Shown in pieces: positions 7,456 to 16,355 of a stretch of 23,034 bases of DNA (position 1 is its first letter; every line of letters starts with the position of its first letter). The stretch lies in the NCBI GenBank assembly GCA_002508545.1, contig DAVH01000059.1:254-23287 (forward strand), in the 5' to 3' direction. The position numbers were made by a program, and so were the translations under genes. Below the pieces are notes generated by a model. That model saw only the letters and a list, made by a program, of their open reading frames with translations. It ran no database searches and had not been told where the DNA came from. This DNA is from Methanomassiliicoccus sp. UBA6 (GTDB lineage: Archaea > Thermoplasmatota > Thermoplasmata > Methanomassiliicoccales > Methanomassiliicoccaceae).

Positions 7456-7693
7456 TTATAGGCCGGCGCAAGCCTCGCCCATCGCGCGCCCCGCAGGCAG
7501 CGTAACGACCGACCTTGCACGGCCCGGTCCTGGGCGGAGAGCGGCAACGAGCGGGAACGGACCGCTAGGCCGGGGGGCCTTGTTCGAAAGCACCGCCCCT
7601 TTCGATTAAGGCCGTCGGACCGACGCCAAGCTCGCCTGTTCTCATTAACGTGGCCACGATGTTCGGATACGTGGTGATATCTCGGCAGTTCAG

Positions 7694-7701
7694 AATAAAT
7701 A
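7694..7701 (+). promoter_or_regulatory. TATA box of ABM-like gene, leaderless
   Basis: AATAAATA is centred about 28 nt before the ATG at 7726, so transcription is expected to start at or next to the start codon, giving a leaderless mRNA. There is no ribosome-binding site upstream of the ATG, in keeping with this. Confidence 0.55.
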
Positions 7702-7725
7702 GGGCCGGTTCTTACACCGTCGTCG

Positions 7726-8025
7726 ATGACGTATCTTCGGGTGACGGTCGCAAGCTGGGGGATCGATCTGTACACCCCGGAGGGGGAGGAGATCTTCCGG
7801 CAGATCAACGAGGACGGCGTCCGAGTGTTCAAGGCGCAGCCGGGCTTCATCAAGTTCTGTATGATCCGCTCGGACCGGCACACCACCATGTCGGTGGCGG
7901 AGTGGAGGTCGGAGGCCTGCGGCAAGCAGGGGGCTCTCGCCTACCGCAATTGGATGAGGGAGAGCGGCATTGCTGACAAGGTGGTCCTGGAAGACTACGA
8001 CGGCGAGGTCGTGGCCTCATCCTGA
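7726..8025 (+). CDS. Small ABM / dimeric alpha-beta barrel-like protein
   Basis: This 99-residue soluble protein looks like an antibiotic-biosynthesis-monooxygenase (ABM) type dimeric alpha-beta barrel. It has a first strand YLRVTVASWGI, a helix around residues 18-35, the typical AQPGFIKFCMIRS turn and strand (39-51), then a strand with SVAEWRSEA leading into a helix and a final strand. In this fold the PGF turn and the Trp before the last helix are recurrent. Members range from heme- or quinone-acting monooxygenases to stress proteins, and no catalytic residue can be assigned here. The gene stands alone, is probably leaderless, and converges with the histidine kinase gene, whose stop is 51 bp away. 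Confidence 0.75.
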   Translation: MTYLRVTVASWGIDLYTPEGEEIFRQINEDGVRVFKAQPGFIKFCMIRSDRHTTMSVAEWRSEACGKQGALAYRNWMRESGIADKVVLEDYDGEVVASS

Positions 8026-8076
8026 TGTTCCGCAGCGGACCCGGCGTGGGGAAGGCGGCGAGACCGCGAGGCGGCG

Positions 8077-10694
8077 TCAGCTCTTGGGCAGCGTGAAGTA
8101 GAACGTCGAGCCGCTGTGGCCGTCCGATTCCACCCAGATCCGGCCACCGTGGCGCTCCACGATCTTCTTGCATATCGCGAGGCCGATGCCCGTGCCGGGA
8201 TACTCGTCCCTGGGGTTCAGGCGGGAGAACATCTTGAACAGCTTGTCCGCGTACTTGGGGTCGATGCCGATGCCGTTGTCCCTCACCGCGAGCAGCCACT
8301 CGTTCCCGAGGTCCTGGGCGGAGATCTCCACCACCGGGGGCGTCTCCGGGCGGCGGAACTTGACCGCGTTGGCGATCAGGTTCATCAGCAGCTGCCGCAT
8401 CTGGACCTCGTCCGCGCGCACCGTCGGCAGCTCTCGAACGATGACCATCGCGCCAGCATCGTCGATGGCCAAGCGCAGCTCGTCCCTCACCCTCGCGACC
8501 ACGTGGTCCAGGTCGACGTCCCTGAACTCCCTGGCCCTGGTCTCCACCCGCGAGTACTCCAGCAGGTCGTTCACCAGCTGCCGCATGCGCTCGGCGCCCT
8601 CCATGGCGATGCCGATGTAGGCCGCGGCCTCGACGCTCAGCTCGTCGCGGTGCCGGCTGCTCAGCAGGTCCAGGTACATGGTGACCATCCTGAGCGTTCT
8701 TGAAGATCGTGGCTGGCGACATAGGCGAACTGCTGCAGCTCGGCGTTGGACCTCTCCAGCTCTCCCGAGTATCTCGCCAGCTCCTTCTCCACGTTCTTCC
8801 GGTCGGTGACGTCCATCATCACCCCGAAGGTGCGGACCGCCTCGCCCCGCCTGTCGCGCTCCAGGCCTCCCACGGCGTAGATCCATCGGACCGTGCCGTC
8901 GGGCCACAGGACCCGGAACTCACCGGAGAAACCGTCGCCCAGCTTCAGCGCCATCTCGAGCTTCGCGCTCATCCAGCCCTTGTCCTGAGGGTGGATGCGG
9001 TCGGCCCATGCGGCGAAGTTCGGCTTGACCTCGCCGACCTTATAGCCGAGCATGCGGTAGGTCTCTTCGTTCCACACCGACTCGTCGGTCCTCATGTCCC
9101 AGTCCCAGATGCCCATGTGCCCGGCCGACAGCGCCAGGGTGAGCCGCTCCTCGCTCTTGCGCAGCGCCTCCTCTTTCCGCTTGCGCTCGGTGATGTCCCT
9201 GCTGGTCCCCACCATCGCGGCCGGGCGGCCGCTCTCGTCCCGGATGAGCCTGCGCCGGTCGCTGAACCAGCGATACGCGCCGCTCTTGACCTTCCAGCGG
9301 TACTCCATAGGCTCCCCGCTATCATACCCGTTCACCACCCGGGCGTCGTACTCCCTCACCAGCTCCCGGTCGTCCGGGTGAACGCGGCCGAAAGCCTCGG
9401 CGGAGCGAAGCTTCTCCATCTCCTCCGCGGTGAAGCCGGTGATCTCGAGATGGGCCGGGCTCACGAAGGTGAAGTGGTCCAGCCGGAAGTCGAACATGTA
9501 TATGCCATCGCGGGAGTTGTCGATGACGGTGCGCAGGCGCTCCTCACTCTCCCTCAGCGCCTCGCTGATGGCTCGGCGTTCGGTCTCGTCGTGGCCGATG
9601 ACCTGCGCACCGGTGATCTTTCCGTTCTCGTAGATCGGCTTGAAGATGAAGGCCATCCACCGCTCCCGCCCGTCCCTCGCCCTGACCTTGTACTCGACCG
9701 GATTGCCCAGATCCCGGCCGGCCATCCGCTCCTCGATCCCTCGCCTGAACCGTATCCTGCCCTCCTCGTCCAGGAAATCGAGAGGGCTCATTGCCATCAG
9801 CTCCCCCTGCGAGTACCCGGTCTGCTCGGCCATCGCGTTGTTGACCTTCCGGAACCGCATGTTGACCAGATCGAGCTCGAAAATGACGGTCGGGGCATAC
9901 TGGACGATGTGGCGGTACTCCTCCTCGCTCCTCTTTAGAGATCTCTCCGCCGCCTTCCGGGCGCTGATGTCCCGCAGCGAGCTGACGAACTCCCGCACTC
10001 GACCGTCCTCGTCCTTGACCACGTTGGCGTGGACGTCGACGCAGATCTCGTGGCCGTCCTTGTGGCGGCAGGTCGCCTCGCCGTCGAAGAAGCCGTCGCG
10101 CATCGCCCTCGCGGCCACCTCCTCCGGCGTGGAGCCCTTGACCGTGGGGCGCAGGACCTCCCCGGCGTGCTTGCCGATGACCTCCTCCACCGTCCACCCG
10201 AACATCCTCTCGGCCATCTTGTTCCAGTAGATGATGCTGAGCTCCTCGTCGGTGGCGATGATGGCGTCATGAACGCTCGACAGCAGGTGCGCCTGGAAGG
10301 TCGAGGACTCCTCGGCCGCCCTCCGGCCGGTGACGTCCGAGAACACCGCCACCGACCCCTGGTAGCTGCTGTCCTCGGCGATCACCGGCGATGTCGACAC
10401 CGATATCCAGACGGCCGAGCCGTCCTTACGGCGGGCCCGGAACACCGCGCCCTCCCGCCTGGCCCGGCCGCTTAGCTCCTCCAGGGTGATCCCGAGCGTT
10501 GGCCAGTCCCCATCGAACAGGAGCTCGAACGGCGCCCGACCGATCATCTCCTCCGGAGCGTAGCCGAGGATGGAGGCCCCGCGCTCATTGATATAGTTAA
10601 TCCGGCCGTCAGCGCTCAACGTCCATATCCCCTCATTAGCGAGCTCGACGATGTGCTCGAACCAGTCTGATGGGATACGCTCCTTGGACGACAT
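8077..10694 (-). pseudogene. Five-PAS sensor histidine kinase, broken by a one-base deletion
   Basis: The intact product would be 872 residues and lacks transmembrane segments, so it is a cytoplasmic sensor. Five PAS/PAC modules lie at about 10-125, 133-250, 257-375, 383-505 and 513-635. A DHp helix with phospho-acceptor H662 (VASHDLQE) follows, then an HATPase domain with N box LLMNLIANAVKF, G1 DNGIGIDP, F box FKMFSRL and G2 GTGIGLAI. Reading runs in one frame to 8697 and then needs a +1 base: GAACGCTC where the family motif SHDLQEPLR requires GAACCGCTC. As written, translation ends at 8661 and lacks the ATPase domain. Everything else is intact. ATG at 10694 is chosen because GGAG lies 7 nt upstream; ATG at 10733 has no such site. 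No response regulator is nearby. Confidence 0.9.
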
Positions 10695-10837
10695 CGGTCC
10701 ACTCCGAATACCTTTCTCATAGTGAACTAGCATTCTGGGGGTACATTATTCTCGCTATGTGGAGCGGACCGGTTCAGGCCGCCCATGCTGTCCGCAATAA
10801 CGGCAGCGAGCGTCGGGCGGACGGAGCAGCTGGATGC

Positions 10838-10862
10838 AAGGAAGTAGAAAAAAGGGAAAGAG
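10838..10862 (-). terminator. T-rich terminator after the FN3/LRR gene
   Basis: Just past the stop at 10877 the minus strand reads CTCTTTCCCTTTTTTCTAC, a pyrimidine tract with a run of six T of the kind archaeal RNA polymerase uses to terminate. No strong stem precedes it. Confidence 0.4.
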
Positions 10863-10876
10863 GTTTGCCCCGCGGC

Positions 10877-13800
10877 TTAGAATGTCTTGGTCGGCACTCC
10901 CTGCCACGGGTTCGAGAACCCGGCCGCCCCGCTGTGATAATAGATCACCAGGGCGGCGTTGCGGGCCGAGATCCAGCCGGTGCCCATGGACGGGGCGTTG
11001 CCCTCGAAGTACATCGAGGTCATCGCCGTGCAGCCATAGAACGCGTACGCGCTGATCGTGGTCACCGTGCTCGGCAGGGTGACCGAGGTCAGGGCGATGC
11101 ATCGGTAGAAGGCGTGGTCACCGATGCTCTGCAGCCCGCTGGACAGAGTCAGGGAGGTCATCGCCTCGCAGTAGTAGAACGCGTAGGCGCCGATAGTCCT
11201 GACCGTTCCCGGCACCGTGACCGAGGTCAGCGAGTCGCACCCGCAGAACGCGTAATCGCCGATGGTCTGGATGCCGCTCGACAGCGTCAGCGAGGTCATG
11301 GACGTGCACCCGAGGAACGCGTAGCCACCTACGGTCGTCACCGTGCCCGGTATGCTGACCGAGGTGAGCGAGGAGCAGTCCCGGAAGGCCTGGGCCCCGA
11401 TGGACTGGATGCCGTTCGATATGGTCACCGAGGTCAGGGCGGTGCAGGTGTTGAACGCGAAGCTGCCGATCGCGGTGACCGATCCGGGTATGCTGACGGC
11501 CGTCAGACCGCTCCTGGCGAACGCGTAGCTGCTCAGCTCCGTCACCGTTCCGGGTATGTCGATCGCGGTCAGGGCGGTGCAGCCATAGAAGGCGTGATCG
11601 CCGATGCTCTGCAGCCCGCTGGACAGCGAGACCGAGGCCAGGGCGGTGCAGCCATAGAAGGCGGTGCTTCCGATCGACGTCACCGTCCCCGGGATGGTCA
11701 GCGAGGTCAGCGAGGTGCACCCGCAGAACGAGTAGCCCCCTATGGTCTGCAGCCCGCTCGGCAGCGTGACCGAGGTCAGGGCGGTGCACCGGAAGAACGC
11801 ATAGTTGCCGATGCTCTTCAGGTTGCCGTACATCGTCACCGAGGTGACCGAGGTGTCGCCGTAGAACGCGTAGTTGGCGATGCTGGTGACCGGCCTGCCG
11901 TCGATGGTCGACGGGACCACCACGTTGCCGCCGGAACCGATGTACTCGGTGATCTGGACCTCGGTGCCGCCGTTGATCAGCGTGTACTCGAAGTCGTCCG
12001 ATGGCGCGTTGATCGGGATGGCCGAGGCCTGGTTGGACCTAGCGCCCTCGCCGACGCCGTTGACCGCGCTCACCTTGTAGTAGTAGGTCACCCCGTTGGT
12101 CAGCCCGGTATCGGTGAAGGTGAGAACGCTGCCGACGGTGGTGAGCAGCGTTTCCCCACCGGCCGTGGTGCCGCGGTAGATCTTGTATCCGGTTATCGCC
12201 GAACCGCCGTTGCTGGACGGCGCGCTCCACGCCAGGACCACCTGGCCGTCGCCGGGGCTGGCGGTCAGGCCCTGAGGCGCCGAGGGCACCGTGGCCGGGG
12301 GCACCGGGGTGGCGGAAGCTTCGTTGGACCGCGGTCCTTCGCCGACCGAGCTCACCGCGCTCACCTTGTAGTAGTACTTCTGACCGTTGGTCAGACCGGT
12401 GTCGGTGAACGTCAGCACATTACCGAGCGTGGTCAGGAGGACCTCGTTGCCGGCCGTGGTCCCGCGGTATACTTTGTACCCGATTATGGCCGACCCGCCG
12501 TTGCTGGACGGCGCCGTCCAGGTCAGCGTCACCTGGCCATTGCCCGCGGTGGCCGCAAGGTCACGGGGGGCCGAGGGGACGGTGGCGGGCGTCGCGGAGG
12601 CCTCGTTCGACTGCGGCCCCTCGCCCACCGCGTTGACCGCCCGAACCACATAGTAGAAGGCCTGGCCGTTCTGGGCCGTGCCATCGACATAGGTGAGCAC
12701 GTTGCCCACCGTCGTCAGCAGGGTCTCGCCGCCAGGGACGGTCCCGCGGTAAATCTTGTAGCCGGTGATCGAACTCCCGCCGTTGCTCGAGGGAGCGGAC
12801 CAGGTAAGGGTCACCTGAGCGTTCCCTCCCGCGGCCGCCAGGTTCCGGGGCGCGGACGGCAGGGACGCGGGGGTCGCCGCGGCCTGGTTGGACTGCGGCC
12901 CTTCTCCCTTGGAGTTCACCGCGCTCACGGCGTAGATGTACGCTCTTCCATTCACCAGTCCAGTATCGGTGAACGTCAGCACGTTCCCGACGGTGGTCAG
13001 GAGCGTGCCGTCACGGTAGATCTTGTACCCGGTGATCGACGACCCACCGTCGTTCGCCGGCGCGGTCCAGGTCAGCACGACCTGGGCGTTGCCTGCCACT
13101 GCCCCAAGGTTCTGGGGAGCGGTGGGAACGACGACGATCAGCTCCGGGATCGCCATGGCCTGGTTGGACCTCGCGCTCTCGCCTACGCCGTTGACCGCGC
13201 TCACCTTGTAGTAATAGGCCTGCCCGTTGGTCAGCCCGGTATCGGTGAAGGTGAGCACGTTGCCCAGGGTGGTCAAGAGAACTTCATTACCAGCGGTGGT
13301 TCCGCGGTACACCTTGTACCCGGTTATCGAAGTGCCGCCGTTGGTCGCCGGGGCGGACCATGTCAGAACGGCCTGGGAGCTCCCTCCCGCGGCCACCAGG
13401 TTCTGGGGCGCGGACGGCACGGTGGCCGGCGTGGCCGATGCCTCGTTAGACATCGGGCCCTCGCCGACCGAGTTGACCGCGCTCACTCTGTAGTAGTACT
13501 TCTGCCCGTTCGTGAGGCCGGTGTCAGCGAACGTCAGCACGTTCCCGACGGTGGTGAGAAGGGTCTCCCCGCCGGCCGTGGTACCGCGATAGATCTTGTA
13601 GTTGGTTATCGCTGACCCGCCATTGCTGGACGGTGCGGTCCAGGTCAACGTGATCGACGCGTCCCCGCGAACCGCCGAGGTCAGGGCGGGAGCCGAGGGC
13701 ACGGTGGTCGGGGCGGCCGGCGTGGCCGACGCCTCGCTCGACCTCTGCCCTTCTCCGTTGGCATTGACGGCGCTCACCTGGTAATAGTAGGTCTGTCCGT

Positions 13801-15857
13801 TGGTCACCGCGGCATCGGTGAACGACAGCACGTTACCGAGAGTGGTGAGTAATGTCTCACCTCCGGCAGTGGTCCCGCGGTACACCTTGTACGCCGTTAC
13901 CGCGCTACCGCCGTTGCTCGACGGTGCCGTCCAGGTGAGCGTTACCTTGGCGTTGCCCGGCGCGGCCGAGAGGTCCCGGGGCGCCGAGGGCGTGGTGGAC
14001 GGGGTGGCCGAGGCCTCGTTGGACAGAGGGCCCTCGCCGTTGGCGTTCACCGCGCTCACCTTGTAAAAGTACGCTTGACCGTTGGTGCGGCCCGTGTCGG
14101 TGAACGTTAGGACATTCCCGATGGTGGTCAGCAGGACCTCGTTGCCGGCGGTGGTGCCGCGGTAAATCTTGTAGTTGGTTATCGCGCTCCCACCGTTGCT
14201 CGCCGGAGCGGTCCAGCTCAGGGTGACCTGGGCGTTGCCGGGGACCGCCGTCAGCCCCCTGGGGGCGCTGGGAGCGCTGTCGGACGATATGTCGAACACA
14301 TCGTTGGACCGGGCGAACAGGACGATGTAGTGGCCGTCGACGATGGTGTAGTCGGAGTTCAGGACCAGCGGGCTGCCGTTCCTCAGGACCACGGCGTTCG
14401 CGGCCGCGGGGAAGTCGATCATAAGCCTCGAGGGGTATCCGTTGCATTTCACCGAGAACCTCAGGGACTCGCCCGCCTCGTACCCCAGATAGGTGATCTT
14501 GGTATCGACCTGGTTGCTCACCCGGTGATAGTATTCATCGAAGCCGATGATGTGCTTCCCGTCGTAGTTGTCCACCCATTCCCTGAAGTTGGCGTAGCTT
14601 ATGGAGTAGGTCTCCGCCGGGGTCACGTCGGTCTTGTGGGTGAAGCTCGGATAGACCATCTGGGCGTCCGATATCTTGGTCCAGAACTGGGACCACCTGG
14701 TATCCTGCAGGTTGCCCACGTTGGGAATGAAGCTGATACCGGAGTAGCCGTTCCTCCACAGCATGCCCATCTGCTGGTAGGCATAGGTGGCATGGGTGAC
14801 GCTGTCGGCGTTCTGGTACGAGCACCAGGAGGTCGGCGCGCGACCGAACATCTGCGTCAGCTGGTCGTACTGCTGCCGCATGAGGTTCTGAGCCTGAGCC
14901 AGCGAGAGGCTGTTCAGCGACGCGTTGTAGTGGATGCCCAGCTCCCAGCCGGAGTTAAGCAGCGACTGGATGTAGGCCTTGTCCTGCGGCTGGTAGGCCA
15001 GCCACTGCAGGTCGGCCCAGGCCACGCCCTTCTGCCCGTGGGCGGCCATGTACTGGGTCCCCAGGCCGTTGTAGTTGCTGCGCGGGTAGTCGATGCCGAA
15101 TGGAACGTAGTCGTTGCCCGGCACCGCCGACACCAGTCCGCCGCTGACCGTTTCCTTGATGCCGTAGAGATAGGTCGCGGTCCAGGTCGACACGCTGCTG
15201 ATGTAGTTGTCGAAGCAGATCACCGGGGAGGTGATCGGGGCGTAGGGAAGGTTCTGCACCGACCAGTGGTACAACGGCGTCGTGACCTTGTAGGTGCTGT
15301 CGTGGTACACGGTCAGCGTCTTGGTCGTCCCGCTGATCATGATGTTGATGGTGTTGACGCCTCCGGGCAGAGCGCTGGCCGGAACATCGTAGGACTTGTA
15401 GGCGTAGGTGGACGCTGCGGGCTGGTAGTAGGACATCACCCTCGCTCCCCCGTTGGGAAGCGAACGGGTCTCCAGCCAGAAGGTGGACCCGATTATGTTC
15501 ACGCTCGAGTACGTGCTGTCGGAGGTGACCTTCAGGCTGATGGACAGGTTGCCGTTGATGAACGGTTCGATCCCCACGAACACCGAGCCGCCCTCGTCGG
15601 TGTTCGAGTAGTACCTGATGGCATCGGCCGCGCTATCATAGCTCAGGGTCGCCGGGGTCGACGACCGGTGGGCGTTCCCTATGACCATGTTCGCCGGGAT
15701 GACCGGCAGCAAACTATAGTCCTGGTCAAGGAGCGTGATCTCCGATCCCTGAGGAAGGGGATCGGCCCCTACGCTGGGAACGCTGGCGATGAAGAACGAG
15801 CATGCGAACAGCAGAACAGCTAACGCTATTGATATGGCCTTACGTCTGAAACCCCAC
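10877..15857 (-). CDS. Giant secreted deacetylase-like / FN3 / LRR_5 surface protein
   Basis: The clear frame runs from 15712 (TTG) for 1611 residues, and is open further upstream through a textbook signal peptide: GFRRKAISIALAVLLFACSF then IASVPSVGA. From residue 1 at 15712, about 1-180 look like a lectin/LamG-type beta sandwich. About 195-400 resemble a NodB-type polysaccharide deacetylase barrel (GWELGIHYNA near 255, then an MRQQYDQLTQMFGRAP helix). About 480-1234 are eight FN3 domains, and about 1237-1570 are thirteen BspA-type LRR_5 repeats (SIGNYAFYGCTALTSV-like). A typical BspA-like end, VIYYHSGAAGF, closes it. Such proteins sit on the surface and bind glycans or proteins. Metal ligands of a working deacetylase are not evident. 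The signal peptide has no in-frame ATG, GTG or TTG; GTG at 15857 is one base out of frame. Confidence 0.88.
10985..11925 (-). repeat. Thirteen LRR_5 (BspA-type) coding repeats
   Basis: Units of about 69 bp encode 23-residue repeats with the pattern I-x-x-Y-A-F-x-x-C-x-x-L-x-S-V-x-[IL]-P. The AF position is seen thirteen times, with one Y-to-H (DHAF, twice) and one YSF variant. Alternating units carry LSSGLQ and IPGTV, suggesting growth by duplication of a two-repeat block. Confidence 0.85.
12015..14278 (-). repeat. Eight tandem FN3-domain repeats
   Basis: Eight units of about 285 bp begin near 14278, 13990, 13705, 13425, 13135, 12865, 12585 and 12295. Each encodes a variant of PSAPRNLxAxxGNAQVTLTW and KVSAVNxxGEGPxSNEASATP. 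The fifth is shorter, lacking the GTTAGGE loop. Similarity at DNA level is high, so recent duplication and recombination-driven copy-number change are likely. Confidence 0.88.
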
Positions 15858-16088
15858 TGAATACTATATACCCCCCGGTATACTAACGAATTAAATTAGA
15901 GGATTAACTACAAATAATTTTCATATGTTCCATATCATATAGTAAGTATTATATGAAAAGACAATGATGAAAAGGGATCGCGGAGCGCTCGGATCCTGCT
16001 TTTCCACGGTCCTGCTCAGCGGCTTGTTCAGCGCGCTGATATCCGCGCTGATACTCATAAATACCGCGAGAATGCCTAGAACGTGCCC
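15858..16088. promoter_or_regulatory. Divergent promoter region of FN3/LRR and Cys-rich genes
   Basis: This is an AT-rich island in a GC-rich window. For the minus-strand gene it offers TATA-like TATATAGT (15863-15870) and TTAGTATACC (15877-15886). A 9-bp inverted repeat, TTTTCATAT (15918-15926) and ATATGAAAA (15951-15959), lies in the middle. Two copies of CGCGCTGATA (16032-16041 and 16044-16053) sit just before the plus-strand TATA box ATAAATA (16057-16063), which is 29 nt from the ATG at 16089. Confidence 0.5.
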
Positions 16089-16328
16089 ATGAAAGAGAGA
16101 GATGGCGGATGGCGCGAATCCGACCTTTTCTGCACCTGCTGCGGTCAGGTGGTCACTTCTAAGGTCTGGGCCAACGGCTTCGTCGCGCTGCGCTGCCAAT
16201 GCATCAAGAAGGCCGGCCACAGGGAGGTCGTGCCGGCGGAAGGGTGGATAGACAAGCGCTGCCAGGGCGATGAGATGGCTACCACCTTGGAGCTGATGCA
16301 CGTCCAGTCAAGCACCTACTTCGATTGA
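16089..16328 (+). CDS. Small Cys-rich, putative zinc-binding protein
   Basis: This 79-residue protein has six cysteines: C15, C17 and C18 in FCTCCGQ, C36 and C38 in LRCQCIKK, and C58. The CxxC plus CxC spacing, with a glycine after the first knuckle, resembles a small zinc ribbon, but I recognise no named family. ATG at 16089 is chosen over GTG at 16083 because the TATA box ATAAATA is centred 29 nt upstream, matching three other leaderless genes here. The gene converges with the next minus-strand gene, with a strong GC hairpin in the 27-bp gap. An overlapping minus-strand ORF (15921-16301) has no motif support. Role unknown; nucleic-acid binding is one option. Confidence 0.6.
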   Translation: MKERDGGWRESDLFCTCCGQVVTSKVWANGFVALRCQCIKKAGHREVVPAEGWIDKRCQGDEMATTLELMHVQSSTYFD

Positions 16329-16331
16329 TCT

Positions 16332-16349
16332 CTCCCCGGCCCCGGGGAG
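16332..16349. terminator. GC hairpin between convergent genes
   Basis: CTCCCCGG (16332-16339) and CCGGGGAG (16342-16349) are perfect reverse complements with two bases between. It lies in the 27-bp gap between two convergent stop codons, so it may end transcription from both sides. It lacks a T tract. Confidence 0.45.
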
Positions 16350-16355
16350 CCCGCT

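Larger units (their letters stand above)
7202..7725. other. 524-bp non-coding region with hairpins and a promoter
   Basis: No convincing ORF lies here on either strand. It holds, in order, a nested inverted repeat (7241-7287) and a 14-bp palindrome (7305-7318) upstream of the CPBP gene. A plus-strand hairpin series ending in a stem plus T-rich tract follows (7337-7460). Next is a GC-rich stretch without recognised features (7460-7690). Last comes the promoter of the plus-strand ABM-like gene (7694-7701). I tested the TTCGAAA at 7572 as a tRNA T-loop and found no matching cloverleaf. Confidence 0.6.

Noticed and set aside
7560..7600. Possible tRNA T-loop (TTCGAAA) in the intergenic region
   Set aside because: No acceptor stem, anticodon arm or D arm could be paired around it.
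8690..8705. Programmed ribosomal frameshift in the kinase
   Set aside because: No slippery heptamer or downstream stimulatory structure is visible, and a simple one-base loss in CC explains it.
10670..13615. Plus-strand ORF of 981 codons antisense to the FN3/LRR gene
   Set aside because: It is a shadow of the repeats: its product is a monotonous Arg/Gly/Val/Asp-rich sequence repeating with the FN3 period, while the minus frame encodes clear FN3 and LRR domains.
10985..14278. Regular repeats resembling a CRISPR or satellite array
   Set aside because: Periods of about 285 bp and 69 bp keep reading frame and encode FN3 and LRR domains; there are no unique spacers and no cas genes.
14330..15823. 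Plus-strand ORF of 497 codons antisense to the secreted protein N-terminus
   Set aside because: Low-complexity Val/His/Arg/Gly product with no domain, opposite a well-supported coding frame; GC-rich DNA has few stops in this antisense frame.
15921..16301. Minus-strand ORF of 126 codons over the Cys-rich gene
   Set aside because: No motif, no promoter or ribosome-binding site; the plus strand has clustered cysteines and a TATA box at standard distance.
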